A stretch of DNA of 54,924 nucleotides from Sediminispirochaeta bajacaliforniensis DSM 16054 (GCF_000378205.1 NZ_KB899430.1:1-54924); one strand, 5' to 3'; shown: positions 24,591 through 34,817, counted from the stretch's first letter. Notes: generated by a model from the letters alone, not told the origin. A program made the numbers and translations.

Positions 24591-26691
24591 TATTGATCCC
24601 GAAGTGGTTCGTGATCTTTCCCGGCGATACGGAATTGATCTTTTGATTGCTTCAATTATGGCCAGGAGAGGGGTTCTTTCACCTGATGATGTAAAGTTTC
24701 ACATTGAGGAAGAACTTTCTTTTACGCATAATCCCTTTCTTTTCGATGAGATGACAGAGGTGGTTGATCGTCTTTTTATCGCCCTCGACGAAGGTGAAAA
24801 ATTGAGGATATTTGGAGACAGAGATGTCGACGGTATTACCAGCACCGTTCTTATGAAGCAGCAGCTTGAGGGGATGGGCCTGGAGGTTTCATGGTCTTTA
24901 CCAAAGGGAGATGATCCCTACGGTCTGACCATGGAGATTATTGATCTCATGGAACGTAATGAAGAAACTCTGCTTATTACCGTCGACTGTGGTATCTCCA
25001 ACTATCGTGAAATCGCATATGCAAGGGAAAAGGGGATAGATACCCTGATAATCGACCATCACAACCCTTCGGAAGAGTTACCCTGCGCCCTTGCCATTAT
25101 CAACCCCAAAATAGCCGATTGCGGTTATCCCTTTTCAGGGCTCGCGGCCGTCGGCGTGGTCTCCAAGGTTATCTGGGCTCTCGAATTCGCCAAGACCGAT
25201 TTTTATAAAGAAGAAATTGTCCTGCTCAATGTTCGACCAGGTAACGAAACGGTCATTTTCGAAGCGGTAAAACTGGAAAATCTGGTTGAACAGGATAGGA
25301 TTGTGGAAAACTTGGTACCCAACATAGTCCGCTTCGATCAAACCAGGCTGGCGGATTTTCTGGTTGGCAAGCAGATTTTGGTCTACGACGAACAGAGTCA
25401 GATCGCCCTGATGAAGAAACTTTTCGGTCCGAATGTCGATATCGGGGTTGTCGATGTTGCTCCCGAAATATGGAAAAGTTTCCCAAAAACAAAGGGTGAA
25501 AGTCTTCTTCGACTACGGGAAAGGAGCAGAAGCAACCGCTACGAAGGGGAAAAGAAGGGAGAAATAGATACCTTTCTCTCCATTTTTAACGCCTGGATAA
25601 TGAAGCGGTATGAATATCTTTCCGGGGCCTATGAATCGATTTTGGACCTTGTTGCGCTTGGGACCCTTGCCGATATGATGCCTCTTGAAGATGAAAATAG
25701 GATTCTCGTTAAGCGGGGAATGAAACTCCTTTCGGAAGCCCGGAGGGGAGGGGTTCAGGAGCTCCTGGTGCGCCAGAATCTTCTTGGCAAGCGTCTTTCC
25801 ACTACCGATGTAGGTTGGCAGATCAGCCCGATCATTAATGCCACGGGAAGACTAGGTGTTCCGGAAAAAGCGGCGGATCTTCTGCTGGAGACCGATGCCA
25901 TGAAACGGGCGGCCCTTGCCGATGAGGTGGTATCTCTCAACCGGAAGAGAAAGAAGCTTGGAGAAACTGCTTGGAAAACAGTCGTTCCCTTGGCAAAAAA
26001 GAGTCTTACCCAGTATGGCGAACGCTTTATTCTCGTGGAAGACAAGAGCTTCCACCGAGGTATCACCGGTATCCTTGCTTCACGACTTGTGCAAAGCTTT
26101 GGCGTCCCCTCAGCGGTTATCGCCCACCTTGATACCCACCTTGTCGGTTCCATCAGAAGTGTGAAGGGAATAAATGCCAAAACCTTTCTCGAATCCTTTT
26201 CTGATCTTCTTCTCGATTTCGGCGGACATGATCTTGCCGCGGGCTTCAGCCTTACATTTGAAAACTTTCCCTCATTTCTGCAACGCTTCACCGAGATGGT
26301 GGAAAGGATGGAGGTTCCTCAAAACGAAGAAGAAGCCATTCAAATTGATGCGGAACTTCCTCCTTCGTACATGAAACCGGAACTTTGTGACATTGTCGAA
26401 CGATTCGAACCCTATGGAGAAAAGAGTCCCCCCCTTGTTTTCATGGCAAAACGGGTCAGACTCGCCGAGATTTCTCTTATAGGAAAGCCGGATCCTATTC
26501 ATCTAAAACTTCTGGTTGATTCCGGAAGTTTCAAGTGGCCTGCCGTATTTTGGCGTTCCGCCGATCGCGTCGGTGTCGACTTCCAGCAGGGAGACCAGGT
26601 TGATATTCTATTCCGTTTAGGCCGGAATTATTTTCAGAACAGGGAACAACCGCAGCTTACCATTCTCGATGTGAGACAAGCAGCCATATGA
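24571..26691 (+). CDS. recJ: Single-stranded-DNA-specific exonuclease RecJ
   Basis: A 706-residue 5'-3' exonuclease used in RecFOR recombination, base excision and mismatch repair. The ATG at 24571 has GGAGG upstream and overlaps thpR by 20 nt; in-frame sequence further upstream belongs to thpR. Phosphoesterase motifs include FGDRDVDGITST, LLITVDCGISN and the DHH triad at residues 162-164 (IDHHNP). The DHHA1 part carries GGHDLAAGFSL, and an OB-like C terminus follows. At 706 residues it is longer than the E. coli enzyme (577), with extra sequence between the DHH motif and about residue 340. Near recO, as expected for the same pathway. Confidence 0.93.
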   Translation: MIWKKSDIDPEVVRDLSRRYGIDLLIASIMARRGVLSPDDVKFHIEEELSFTHNPFLFDEMTEVVDRLFIALDEGEKLRIFGDRDVDGITSTVLMKQQLEGMGLEVSWSLPKGDDPYGLTMEIIDLMERNEETLLITVDCGISNYREIAYAREKGIDTLIIDHHNPSEELPCALAIINPKIADCGYPFSGLAAVGVVSKVIWALEFAKTDFYKEEIVLLNVRPGNETVIFEAVKLENLVEQDRIVENLVPNIVRFDQTRLADFLVGKQILVYDEQSQIALMKKLFGPNVDIGVVDVAPEIWKSFPKTKGESLLRLRERSRSNRYEGEKKGEIDTFLSIFNAWIMKRYEYLSGAYESILDLVALGTLADMMPLEDENRILVKRGMKLLSEARRGGVQELLVRQNLLGKRLSTTDVGWQISPIINATGRLGVPEKAADLLLETDAMKRAALADEVVSLNRKRKKLGETAWKTVVPLAKKSLTQYGERFILVEDKSFHRGITGILASRLVQSFGVPSAVIAHLDTHLVGSIRSVKGINAKTFLESFSDLLLDFGGHDLAAGFSLTFENFPSFLQRFTEMVERMEVPQNEEEAIQIDAELPPSYMKPELCDIVERFEPYGEKSPPLVFMAKRVRLAEISLIGKPDPIHLKLLVDSGSFKWPAVFWRSADRVGVDFQQGDQVDILFRLGRNYFQNREQPQLTILDVRQAAI

Positions 26692-27611
26692 AACGCTACA
26701 TGATGATTTTCAACCTCTTTTTGTTACCGATCATGATGATGGCTGCAGAGCAAACGCTTTGGGTCGATGCACCGGAAAAAGCTGTCGCCGGGACCCTCGT
26801 AAGCCTAAGCATCTACACCCAAAGCGAAAATGGGCTTACCGTTGCTCTTTGTGACATGGCAGGCAAGCAGATCATCTCGTCCAATACCTTCCCAGCCAAG
26901 CATGTGCAAAAAGAAGGGATGGAGGAAGAAATTGCATTACTGGGCCTTCCTTCCACCCTTCAAAGCGGTAGTTTTCTCCTCATGCTTTATTCCGGGAAAA
27001 CTCTTCTTTGGCAGCAAGAACTCTCAGTTAAGATGGGAAGCTTTCTGAAAGAGGATATACCACTAAACCAGAAGATGAGCGATTTACGAAGCGATGATGA
27101 TCCTCAAAAAGTAGAAGAGGCAATAGCCATCCATGCGATTTATAACACCTTTCATCGGAGACCTTTTGACGAGACACTTAGATTGCAACTGCCGGTAACG
27201 GGGGGGCGCTTTTCCGCCTGGTACGGAGATCGAAGGAGATATTGCTACTCCGACGGCACCAGTGCCCTGTCGATACATTCTGGGGTTGATATTGCGGCTC
27301 CTGTGGGAACGCCGGTATCCGCAGGAGGCGAGGGTACTGTTGTTTTTACAGGCCCCCGAATCGTTACCGGCAATACGGTGGTTATTGAATATGGCCCGGG
27401 CGTATACGGCGCCTTTTTCCACTTGGACAGAATCGATATCGAGGAGGGGAGCAAGGTCGATGCCGATACCCACATCGGAGTCGTGGGAATGACGGGTCTT
27501 GCCACAGGTCCCCATCTCCACTGGGAAATTAGGGTCGCAGGCATCCCCATTGATCCTCTCGGCCTGCTGGCTACTCCTCTTGACATGGCTTCTTCATCGC
27601 CGATACAATAA
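26688..27611 (+). CDS. M23-family metallopeptidase, exported
   Basis: A 307-residue protein with a signal peptide (about 1-19, [13 protein letters not shown]), a beta-sandwich-like region to about 110, a helical linker, and a LytM/M23 domain in the C-terminal half. Zinc-site motifs are H197-S-G-V-D201 ([16 protein letters not shown]) and H276-L-H278 ([10 protein letters not shown]), all ligands present, so it is probably an active peptidoglycan endopeptidase in the periplasm. The start overlaps the recJ stop (ATGA). The C terminus ends shortly after PIDPLGLL, as usual. Confidence 0.92.
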   Translation: MKRYMMIFNLFLLPIMMMAAEQTLWVDAPEKAVAGTLVSLSIYTQSENGLTVALCDMAGKQIISSNTFPAKHVQKEGMEEEIALLGLPSTLQSGSFLLMLYSGKTLLWQQELSVKMGSFLKEDIPLNQKMSDLRSDDDPQKVEEAIAIHAIYNTFHRRPFDETLRLQLPVTGGRFSAWYGDRRRYCYSDGTSALSIHSGVDIAAPVGTPVSAGGEGTVVFTGPRIVTGNTVVIEYGPGVYGAFFHLDRIDIEEGSKVDADTHIGVVGMTGLATGPHLHWEIRVAGIPIDPLGLLATPLDMASSSPIQ

Positions 27612-27633
27612 TAAGAGTTTTGGAAAGAAGGGG

Positions 27634-27852
27634 GTGATTCACATAGCCTTTGTTCGAGTAGACGATAGCGAACCTCTGGAAAAAGCAATCAAACGTTTCA
27701 AACGAATGGTGGAAAAAGAGGGTATTATTCGGGAGTGGAAGAAGCGGGAGTACTACGAGAAACCTTCTACCATCAATAACCGCAAGAAAAAAGCTCTGGA
27801 GCGGAAACAAATGAAGAAGCTTCGGAAAATTCAGTCAATGAAGAACTATTGA
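27634..27852 (+). CDS. rpsU: 30S ribosomal protein S21
   Basis: A 72-residue basic protein: [21 protein letters not shown], then [19 protein letters not shown] and a Lys/Arg-rich tail, all standard for S21. The start codon is GTG at 27634, close behind AAGAAGG. The frame is open far upstream, but that part overlaps the peptidase gene in another frame and is not S21-like. S21 sits near the anti-Shine-Dalgarno end of 16S rRNA and helps initiation. It ends the recO-rpsU run and is followed by a strong terminator. Confidence 0.95.
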   Translation: MIHIAFVRVDDSEPLEKAIKRFKRMVEKEGIIREWKKREYYEKPSTINNRKKKALERKQMKKLRKIQSMKNY

Positions 27853-27859
27853 TTGGCAG

Positions 27860-27892
27860 ACGGTCGGATCGTACTGATTCGACCGTTTTTTT
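27860..27892 (+). terminator. Rho-independent terminator after rpsU
   Basis: ACGGTCG, a loop, CGACCGT and a run of seven T residues, 7 nt after the rpsU stop. Confidence 0.9.
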
Positions 27893-27958
27893 ATGATCAC
27901 TGAATAGTATAATAATTAGCCACCCCTTAAATTAGGAAAAATAATTACCGAAAACATA

Positions 27959-27977
27959 AAATAAGTAATATTTATTT
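27959..27977. promoter_or_regulatory. Candidate operator upstream of the serA-gcv operon
   Basis: AAATAA, a 7-nt spacer and TTATTT form an AT-rich inverted repeat overlapping the -35 hexamer of the operon promoter by two bases. AT-rich dyads are typical Lrp/AsnC targets and the operon encodes such a regulator, but the match to a consensus is loose. Confidence 0.3.
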
Positions 27978-28004
27978 GACATTAACCTAAAAATAAGATA
28001 GTCT
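27976..28004 (+). promoter_or_regulatory. Promoter of the serA-serC-lrp-gcv operon
   Basis: A perfect TTGACA (27976-27981), a 17-nt spacer and TAGTCT (27999-28004), 31 nt before the serA ATG. It is the only good promoter candidate before 35 kb on this strand. Confidence 0.6.
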
Positions 28005-28035
28005 TTTTCCGTATAAATAGCGACAGGAGGCATCC

Positions 28036-28923
28036 ATGCTGATATTAATCTCCGATGCTTTTGACGCGGCCCTCCCTGAAAAACTTTCAAGTTTTGGAGA
28101 GGTTACCGACGACAAAAGTCGGCTTGCGGAAGCGGACATCGTGCTTGTCAGAAGCAAAACGAAATGTACCGCCGAATGGATCGATCAAGCAAAAAATCTA
28201 AAGCTCATTATCCGAGGTGGCGTAGGAATCGATAACATCGATAAAACCTACGCGGAAAGCAAGGGAATTATTGTCCGCAATACCCCCAAAGCCAGTTCCA
28301 TTGCTGTTGCGGAACTTGCCTTTGCTCTCATGATCCAGATTCCCAACAGGATTATTGAGGCACATAACGGTATGCGAGAAGGGAAATGGCTGAAAAAAGA
28401 GCTGAAAAGGACAGAGCTTTTTGGTAAGACCCTTTGTCTCGTCGGTATCGGCAACATTGCTACCGAGGTTGCAAAACGCGCTGCAGCCTTCGGCATGAAG
28501 GTAGTTGCCTACGACAAGTTTGTCTCTTCCAGCCCCCATGCAGAGATGAAATCCTCTTTGGAAGAAGCTGTACGGGATGCCGATTACATCTCTCTTCATC
28601 TTCCTTTGACCCCCGAAACCGAAGGAATGCTGAACAGCAAAATCTTTGCGGTCTGTGGCAAGAATCCCGTGGTTATCAACACAGGACGAGGTCCCTGTGT
28701 TAAGGCCGACGACATGGTGAAGGCCCTGGAGGACGGTAAGGTAAGAGCCTATGCCACCGATGTCTATCCTTCGGATCCGCCTGCAGATGATTATCCGATA
28801 CTGAAGGCGCCGAATGTAGTCCTTACGCCTCACATTGGGGCCAGCAGCAAAGAAAATCTCCTGCGAATTGGGGATGAGGCATATGCAACGATCAAGGAAC
28901 TTATTGATGGAGGAAAACTGTGA
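28036..28923 (+). CDS. serA: D-3-phosphoglycerate dehydrogenase (short form)
   Basis: A 295-residue NAD-dependent 2-hydroxyacid dehydrogenase. AGGAGG precedes the ATG. Visible are GGVGIDNIDKTYAESKGIIVRN, the nucleotide fold LCLVGIGNIATEVAKRAAAFGMKVVAYDKF, the catalytic Arg in NTGRGPCV, and the His in LTPHIGASSKEN. It lacks the C-terminal ACT or ASB regulatory domain of full-length SerA, so feedback inhibition by serine is not expected. Assignment to phosphoglycerate rather than another hydroxyacid rests on the next gene being serC, whose start overlaps its stop. Confidence 0.88.
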   Translation: MLILISDAFDAALPEKLSSFGEVTDDKSRLAEADIVLVRSKTKCTAEWIDQAKNLKLIIRGGVGIDNIDKTYAESKGIIVRNTPKASSIAVAELAFALMIQIPNRIIEAHNGMREGKWLKKELKRTELFGKTLCLVGIGNIATEVAKRAAAFGMKVVAYDKFVSSSPHAEMKSSLEEAVRDADYISLHLPLTPETEGMLNSKIFAVCGKNPVVINTGRGPCVKADDMVKALEDGKVRAYATDVYPSDPPADDYPILKAPNVVLTPHIGASSKENLLRIGDEAYATIKELIDGGKL

Positions 28924-30005
28924 GCCGAAAACTTAATTTTTATGCCGGACCTTCCGTGTTGCCAATGGAAGTGCTCGAAGAGATGCAGGCAAATATCGTC
29001 GACTATCAAGGTAATGGTTTCTCACTGATCGAAGCCTCCCATCGTGGGAAGGTCTACGACAAGATCCACAACGAAGCCATTGCTTTAATAAAAGAACTTA
29101 TGGGGATTTCCGACGACTATAGCGTCATCTTTCTTGGAGGCGGTGCAACTCTTCAATTCAGTATGGTTCCGATGAACTTCCTCGTCGACGGTAAGGTTGG
29201 TGATTATACCCTGACCGGTACCTGGGCGAAAAAGGCCTATACCGATGCGGAAAAGATAGGGAAGGTACATGCCGTTTTCGACGGGAAAGATAAGAACTAT
29301 ACAACGCTTCCCGAGGCCTCCTCTGTTAAGCCTTCCGCGAATTCCGCCTATCTTCATCTCACCAGTAATGAGACCATCGGGGGACTTGAGTGGAAACAGT
29401 GGCCAGAAACCGGAGATGTACCACTGATCGCCGATATGTCCAGTGATATTCTCAGCCGCCCTGTACCTGTTGATAAATTCGCCATGATCTACGCGGGAGC
29501 CCAGAAAAACCTCGGGCCGGCCGGAGCTACCATTGCAATCATCCGCAATGACATGCTTGAGCGATGTGGCGATCATCTTACTGCATATCTCAACTACACG
29601 CCCCACACCAAGAGCAACGCTCTCTACAATACCCCCCCCGTCTTCAGTATCTGGGGAATCAAGCTTGTGCTTGAGTGGATAAAAAAGTCAGGCGGTGCAG
29701 AAGCAATGGCAAAGCGGGCCGAAAAGAAATCGGCACTGCTTTACGATACCATGGCCGAAAGCAATGGCTTCTACCGCTGCCCAGTGGACGAGCGGTATCG
29801 CTCGACAATGAATGTGGTTTTCAGACTGCCGAACGAAGAGCTTGAAGCAAAATTTCTGAAAGAGAGTGATGAGGCTGGAATGCTTGGCCTCAAGGGACAT
29901 AGAAGTGTGGGGGGGTGCCGTGCATCAATCTACAATAGCCTTCCCGAAGATGCGGTTTCCACCCTCGTACAATTTATGAAGGAGTTTCAGCGCAAAAACG
30001 GCTGA
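28920..30005 (+). CDS. serC: Phosphoserine aminotransferase
   Basis: A 361-residue class V PLP aminotransferase converting 3-phosphohydroxypyruvate + glutamate to phosphoserine. The GTG start overlaps the serA stop (GTGA). The N terminus LNFYAGPSVLPMEVLEEMQ, the loop IFLGGGATLQFSMVPMNF and the Schiff-base lysine K196 in YAGAQKNLGPAG are characteristic, as is the C-terminal GHRSVGGCRASIYN. No phosphoserine phosphatase is found in this window. Confidence 0.96.
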   Translation: MSRKLNFYAGPSVLPMEVLEEMQANIVDYQGNGFSLIEASHRGKVYDKIHNEAIALIKELMGISDDYSVIFLGGGATLQFSMVPMNFLVDGKVGDYTLTGTWAKKAYTDAEKIGKVHAVFDGKDKNYTTLPEASSVKPSANSAYLHLTSNETIGGLEWKQWPETGDVPLIADMSSDILSRPVPVDKFAMIYAGAQKNLGPAGATIAIIRNDMLERCGDHLTAYLNYTPHTKSNALYNTPPVFSIWGIKLVLEWIKKSGGAEAMAKRAEKKSALLYDTMAESNGFYRCPVDERYRSTMNVVFRLPNEELEAKFLKESDEAGMLGLKGHRSVGGCRASIYNSLPEDAVSTLVQFMKEFQRKNG

Positions 30006-30011
30006 GTTGTC

Positions 30012-30461
30012 ATGAAGATCGACGAAACGAACATAGCAATCATCAAGCATCTTCGCGACGGCCGAAAGAGTTTTTCAGCTATAGCCGATGAGCTTTCCAT
30101 TACGGAAAATACGGTTCGTTCCAGGGTCAATAAGTTGATTGAGGAAGGAATTCTGGAGATTTCGGGTCTTGTGGACCCGGAATCTCTGCCCGGTCATCGA
30201 CTGATCATTTGCGGAGTGAAGCTTTCGACCACCGAGTTGGTTAGAAAAGGAAAAGAATTCAGCAATCTAAGAGGATCGGTATCCGTCAGTGTTGTCACCG
30301 GTCGTTACGATCTTATTGTCCAGGTCTTGCTGGATGAAAACGAAGGGTTTGGACTGCTTGAGTTTTTCACCGAGGAGTTGTCCAAAGTAGATGAAATTCA
30401 AGAGGTCGAAACCTTTGTCGTCTATCAGGGGTACAACCTTCGGGTTCCCTATATTATCTAG
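30012..30461 (+). CDS. Lrp/AsnC-family transcriptional regulator
   Basis: A 149-residue protein. The N-terminal winged helix starts DETNIAIIKHLRDGRKSF and continues through IADELSITENTVRSRVNKL. A C-terminal RAM/AsnC ligand domain follows (GSVSVSVVTGRYDLIVQVLL, then EEIQEVETFVVY-like strands). Such proteins form octamers and bind amino acids. Its gene lies 6 nt after serC and 11 nt before gcvT, so it should sense glycine or serine and control its own operon; that is inference from position. An AT-rich dyad overlaps the operon promoter. Confidence 0.9.
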   Translation: MKIDETNIAIIKHLRDGRKSFSAIADELSITENTVRSRVNKLIEEGILEISGLVDPESLPGHRLIICGVKLSTTELVRKGKEFSNLRGSVSVSVVTGRYDLIVQVLLDENEGFGLLEFFTEELSKVDEIQEVETFVVYQGYNLRVPYII

Positions 30462-30472
30462 GAGGTTATACG

Positions 30473-31600
30473 ATGTTGAAACGAACGCCCCTCTACGACG
30501 TCTATAAACAGTACGACGGAGTAAAATTGATAGACTTCGGGGGATGGGAACTTCCTGTTCAGTTTGAAACCGGTATCATAGCCGAACATATGGCCGTACG
30601 AAAGAATGCAGGTCTCTTTGATGTATCACACATGGGAGAAATCATGGTGGAGGGCCCTCGGGCCGTCGAATTTGTCGATTATCTTGTTACCAATGATATT
30701 TCGAAGATGAACGACGGGAAATGCCTTTATGCTCTCATGTGCCGGCCTGACGGAGGAGTCGTGGACGACCTCATGATCTACCGTCTTTCCGCCGAGAAAA
30801 TTCTCATCGTCGCGAATGCCGCCAATGTAGAAAAAGACTTTGTCTGGATCAGCTCGGCGAATCCCTGGATGCAGCGTGAAAGCGATAAGCCTAAGGTGAG
30901 TAACCAGTCCGATCGCTATGCCCAAATTGCGTTTCAAGGACCGAAGGCCAATGATTATTTCACGGAATTGTTTGGTCCGGTCGTGGATGAGATTACCTTT
31001 TTCCGTTTTCGAACCGATATTCCTGTCGCCGGTAAGTCCTGTATTATAAGCCGGACTGGCTACACCGGTGAGGATGGCTTCGAGATCTACTGTAATGCTG
31101 ACGATGCAGCGGATATTTGGACCTTTATTTTGGATAAAACAAAGGAACGGGGTGTTCTTCCCTGTGGACTTGGGGCCAGGGATACCCTGCGATTCGAGGC
31201 AAAACTTCCGTTGTACGGCCATGAACTCTCCGATACTATCTCTCCGCTTGAAGCGAATCTTTCTTTCTTCGTAAAATTCGATAAGCATTCAGATTTTTGC
31301 GGAAAGTCCGCTTTGCTGAAACAGAAGGAAAAGGGAATTCCCCGCAGTCTGAGAGGCTGTGAAATGGTCGATAAAGGAGTCCCCAGAGAGGGATACAAGG
31401 TTTTCCTCGGCGATCGTGAGATCGGTTATGTAACAAGCGGGACCAAAAGTCCCATGCTCGACTCTTTCCTCGGCCTTGTACTCATCGAACGGGGAATCGG
31501 CCTTGAGATAGGCGATGAAATCGAAATTGAAATCGGCAAGAAAAAGAAGCGTGCTAGACTGGCCAAAACACCATTTTATAAGAATACTGGTAAGAAATAA
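30473..31600 (+). CDS. gcvT: Glycine cleavage system T protein (aminomethyltransferase)
   Basis: A 375-residue THF-dependent enzyme that takes the aminomethyl group from GcvH, releasing ammonia and 5,10-methylene-THF. AGGAGG precedes the ATG. Family segments are LIDFGGWELPVQFETGIIAEH, GLFDVSHMGEIMVEG, GYTGEDGFEIYC and LGARDTLRFEAKLPLYGHEL, and a C-terminal beta barrel carries GYVTSGTKSPML. Full length. Part of the gcvT-H-PA-PB series. Confidence 0.96.
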   Translation: MLKRTPLYDVYKQYDGVKLIDFGGWELPVQFETGIIAEHMAVRKNAGLFDVSHMGEIMVEGPRAVEFVDYLVTNDISKMNDGKCLYALMCRPDGGVVDDLMIYRLSAEKILIVANAANVEKDFVWISSANPWMQRESDKPKVSNQSDRYAQIAFQGPKANDYFTELFGPVVDEITFFRFRTDIPVAGKSCIISRTGYTGEDGFEIYCNADDAADIWTFILDKTKERGVLPCGLGARDTLRFEAKLPLYGHELSDTISPLEANLSFFVKFDKHSDFCGKSALLKQKEKGIPRSLRGCEMVDKGVPREGYKVFLGDREIGYVTSGTKSPMLDSFLGLVLIERGIGLEIGDEIEIEIGKKKKRARLAKTPFYKNTGKK

Positions 31601-31622
31601 TAGAGCCAAAGGAGGTATGGCA

Positions 31623-32006
31623 ATGAGCGTAGACAAATCACTGAAATATACTGAAAATCATGAATGGGTGAAGGTAAAGGGCGAGGTTGCTTATGTGGGA
31701 ATCAGCGATCATGCCCAGGAAGAACTCGGTGATATCGTATTTGTGGAACTCCCCGAGCTTGATGACGAGGTTTCGAAAGGTGACGAAGTCGTCAACATCG
31801 AATCGGTAAAGGCTGCAGCCCCTGTATATGCTCCGGTGTCCGGCAAGATAACAGAGGTCAATGATGCACTTGAGGATGCTCCTGAAACCATTAACGAAGC
31901 CCCCTACGATACCTTCATTTTCGCCCTTGAGCTGAGCGACGCTTCTGAGCTCGACGATCTCATGGACGCCGCCGCATACGAGGCATTCCTCAAAGAGGAG
32001 GAATAA
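31623..32006 (+). CDS. gcvH: Glycine cleavage system H protein
   Basis: A 127-residue lipoyl carrier shuttling the aminomethyl intermediate among the P, T and L proteins. K63 in NIESVKAAAPVYAP is the lipoylated lysine. The start at 31623 is preferred to the ATG two codons earlier because AGGAGG is then 7 nt away. The body YTENHEWVKVKGEVAYVGISDHAQEELGDIVFVELP is canonical. It lies 22 nt after gcvT. Confidence 0.96.
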   Translation: MSVDKSLKYTENHEWVKVKGEVAYVGISDHAQEELGDIVFVELPELDDEVSKGDEVVNIESVKAAAPVYAPVSGKITEVNDALEDAPETINEAPYDTFIFALELSDASELDDLMDAAAYEAFLKEEE

Positions 32007-32013
32007 ACTCAAA

Positions 32014-33357
32014 ATGATCCAACATCCTTATCTTCCCCAGACCGAGGATGAGATCAAATCGATGCTCGAAACCATCGGGGTCTCGAGCATCGATGATCTC
32101 TTTTCTGATATTGCACCTTCAGTTTTACTCCAGAAAGAGCTTAATCTCCCCAAAACAAAAACAGAATGGGAAGTCTACCAGGAGCTTTCTCATCTGGCAG
32201 AAAAAAACCGGTCAGCGATATCCTTTCTCGGTTGTGGTTCGTACGACCATATTCTTCCTTCCGTTGTCGGGCGGATCATGGGCCTTCCCATGTTCTATAC
32301 CAGCTATACTCCCTATCAAGCCGAAATCAGCCAGGGTGTCCTGCAGGCAATTTTCGAGTTCCAGTCGATGATCTGTTCGATTACCGGCATGGATGTCGCA
32401 AATGCCTCACTTTACGATGGCGCCACGGCAGCGGTCGAAGCGGCGGCTATGGCGGTCAATTCCTCCAGAAACAGCGATACCATTCTGGTATCCGAAACGG
32501 TACATCCCTCTACCAAGGCTGTCCTTCGAACCTATTTTGGTGATCTTGGCATAAATATCGTCGAAGTGCCGGCAGAAAAGGGGCAAAGCAATTTTGCCGC
32601 GATCAGGGATGCGCTGAAGTCCGAAGTGGCAGCGGTTCTGGTTCAGACACCGAACATTTTCGGCTATCTGGAGGATCTCACAGGCCTTGCCGATGCGGTA
32701 CACGATAATAAGAGCAAGCTTATCGTCTCTTCGAATCCCATGAGCCTCGGTATTGCACGTTCCCAAGCAGAATGGAATGCGGACATAGCCGTTGGTGATA
32801 CCCAGCCTTTCGGTCTTCCCTCCTATTTCGGAGGCCCTTCCGTCGGCTATATAGCAACACGGGAAAAGCTTATGCGAAAACTGCCGGGTAGAATCGTCGG
32901 ACAGACGACGGACGCGGAGGGAAAGAGGGCCTTTGTTCTGACCCTTCAGGCTCGGGAACAGCATATAAAACGGGAACGGGCGACAAGTAATATTTGTTCG
33001 AACCAGGCCCTCGCTGCCCTCGGAACAACCATCTACCTGTCGCTTATCGGCAAGCAGGGCCTTAAAGAGGCTGGGAATCTCTGTCTGCAAAAGGCTCATT
33101 ACCTGCACGATCGACTTGTAAAAGAGCTTGGAGCCGAAGCCCTCTCCGCCGAGCCCTTTTTCAACGAATTTACCTTGAATATTGGCAGTAAAACGGACGA
33201 TCTGATCAAGGCTCTTCGATCGGGAGGAATCTACGGAGGTGTCCGGGTTGAAAATCTTGATGAACGGTATCAGGGGCTTGTGACCATTGCCGTCACCGAG
33301 AAGCGGACAAAGCAAGAAATGGACCGCTATGTTGATATTGCCCGGGAGGTGTTGTAA
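32014..33357 (+). CDS. gcvPA: Glycine dehydrogenase (decarboxylating) subunit 1
   Basis: A 447-residue N-terminal half of the split P protein. It starts with the [17 protein letters not shown] pattern and contains [16 protein letters not shown] and [28 protein letters not shown], both conserved in GcvPA. It has the PLP-transferase fold but not the Schiff-base lysine, which is on GcvPB. Forms an alpha2beta2 enzyme with GcvPB that decarboxylates glycine and loads GcvH. The start lies 7 nt after gcvH. Confidence 0.96.
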   Translation: MIQHPYLPQTEDEIKSMLETIGVSSIDDLFSDIAPSVLLQKELNLPKTKTEWEVYQELSHLAEKNRSAISFLGCGSYDHILPSVVGRIMGLPMFYTSYTPYQAEISQGVLQAIFEFQSMICSITGMDVANASLYDGATAAVEAAAMAVNSSRNSDTILVSETVHPSTKAVLRTYFGDLGINIVEVPAEKGQSNFAAIRDALKSEVAAVLVQTPNIFGYLEDLTGLADAVHDNKSKLIVSSNPMSLGIARSQAEWNADIAVGDTQPFGLPSYFGGPSVGYIATREKLMRKLPGRIVGQTTDAEGKRAFVLTLQAREQHIKRERATSNICSNQALAALGTTIYLSLIGKQGLKEAGNLCLQKAHYLHDRLVKELGAEALSAEPFFNEFTLNIGSKTDDLIKALRSGGIYGGVRVENLDERYQGLVTIAVTEKRTKQEMDRYVDIAREVL

Positions 33358-34817
33358 TGGACGGGGAAACACAGTTGATTTTTGAACGATCGGTAGCCGG
33401 GCGGCGTGGCTTCCTCTTTCCCGAAAACGATATGGAAACAAAGCCTATCGATAATCTCATACCAGAGAACTATCGACGCAATAGTGAGACATGCCTGCCG
33501 GAAGTGAGTGAAGTGGATGTCGTTCGACATTTCACCGAACTGGCATCCCGTAGTTTTGGTGTTGATGCAGGGTTCTATCCCCTGGGAAGCTGTACCATGA
33601 AGTACAATCCCAAGGTAAATGAGGATATTGCCGCTCTTTCCGGATTTACCTCCTTACATCCCCTCCAGCCGAGCGAAGATGTACAAGGTATCCTCGAACT
33701 CATGTACAAGCTTACCAAAGGCTTGTGCGAGCTTACCGGAATGCAATGGGGCACGCTCCAGCCCTTCGCTGGTGCACATGGGGAGTTTACCGGAATGAAA
33801 CTCTTCAAGGCCTATTTTAAAAGCAGGGGAGAGCACGACCGGCGAAAAATTCTTGTTCCGACCAGCGCTCATGGAACGAATCCCGCATCCGCCCATATAT
33901 CCGGCTTTGAGGTCCAGGAGATCGAAGCTGATCACCGAGGTCTTGTTTCCATCGAAGACCTGAAAAAGCACCTTGATGAAAACCTTGCGGGAATCATGCT
34001 GACGAATCCCAATACCCTTGGGCTTTTCGAAAAAGATATCGAAACCATTGCAACGTTGGTCCATGATGCCGGCGGCCTGCTTTACTACGACGGTGCGAAC
34101 CTGAACGCCATCATGGGGAAGGTGCGCCCCGGGGATATGGGCTTCGATGTTATCCATATGAATCTCCATAAAACCTTTTCCACCCCCCATGGCGGCGGAG
34201 GGCCGGGAGCTGGACCGGTTCTGGTCTCAAAGCGCCTAGTAAAGTTTTTGCCGGTTCCAGATGTGGAGAAACAGGGAGAGGCCTACGATTTCTGTTTTGC
34301 TCATCCCGAGTCGATAGGAAGAATCAGCGGCTTCTACGGCAACATCGGGGTCTTGACACGGGCCTACGCTTTTCTGCTTGCCATGGGTTCGGATGGGCTT
34401 ACCGCTGCCAGCGAGATGGCTGTTCTTAATGCCAATTATCTCCGCTCACGTCTGAAAACGAGTTTTTCCATTCCCTTCGAGGGGATCTGCAAGCACGAAT
34501 TCGTCCTAAGCGCCAAGAACATAAAGGAAGAGTTCGGTATTTCCGCCCTGGATGTTGCCAAGGCCCTTCTCGATGCGGGAATTCATCCCCCAACAATCTA
34601 CTTTCCCCTCATCGTTCCTGAAGCACTGATGATTGAGCCGACGGAAAGCGAATCAAAAGAGACCTTGGATCGCTTCGTTGAGGTCATGGAGTCGATAGCC
34701 AAACAGGCGGCTGTCGATCCTCAAAAGCTCCATGATGCTCCTCACCAGACACCGGTACGGAGAGTCGATGAAGTACAGGCGGCAAAACATCCTATTGTAG
34801 CCTGGCGGCCGGAATAA
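33357..34817 (+). CDS. gcvPB: Glycine dehydrogenase (decarboxylating) subunit 2
   Basis: A 486-residue C-terminal half of the split P protein, carrying the PLP lysine K272 in [20 protein letters not shown]. Other family motifs are [18 protein letters not shown] and [15 protein letters not shown]. The ATG shares a base with the gcvPA stop (TAATG), so the two subunits are probably made in equal amounts. The final operon gene; lipoamide dehydrogenase (L protein) is not encoded here and must come from elsewhere. Confidence 0.96.
   Translation: MDGETQLIFERSVAGRRGFLFPENDMETKPIDNLIPENYRRNSETCLPEVSEVDVVRHFTELASRSFGVDAGFYPLGSCTMKYNPKVNEDIAALSGFTSLHPLQPSEDVQGILELMYKLTKGLCELTGMQWGTLQPFAGAHGEFTGMKLFKAYFKSRGEHDRRKILVPTSAHGTNPASAHISGFEVQEIEADHRGLVSIEDLKKHLDENLAGIMLTNPNTLGLFEKDIETIATLVHDAGGLLYYDGANLNAIMGKVRPGDMGFDVIHMNLHKTFSTPHGGGGPGAGPVLVSKRLVKFLPVPDVEKQGEAYDFCFAHPESIGRISGFYGNIGVLTRAYAFLLAMGSDGLTAASEMAVLNANYLRSRLKTSFSIPFEGICKHEFVLSAKNIKEEFGISALDVAKALLDAGIHPPTIYFPLIVPEALMIEPTESESKETLDRFVEVMESIAKQAAVDPQKLHDAPHQTPVRRVDEVQAAKHPIVAWRPE

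Noticed and set aside
27499-27633. N-terminal extension of the S21 gene
   Set aside because: It overlaps the M23 peptidase gene in another frame and does not resemble S21; the GTG at 27634 gives the usual protein.
30462-30472. Glycine riboswitch before gcvT
   Set aside because: Only 11 nt separate gcvT from the preceding gene, so no aptamer fits.
32407-33441. Long minus-strand open frame opposite gcvPA
   Set aside because: It lies almost wholly within gcvPA, whose motifs are certain, has no start signals and reads as low-complexity basic protein.
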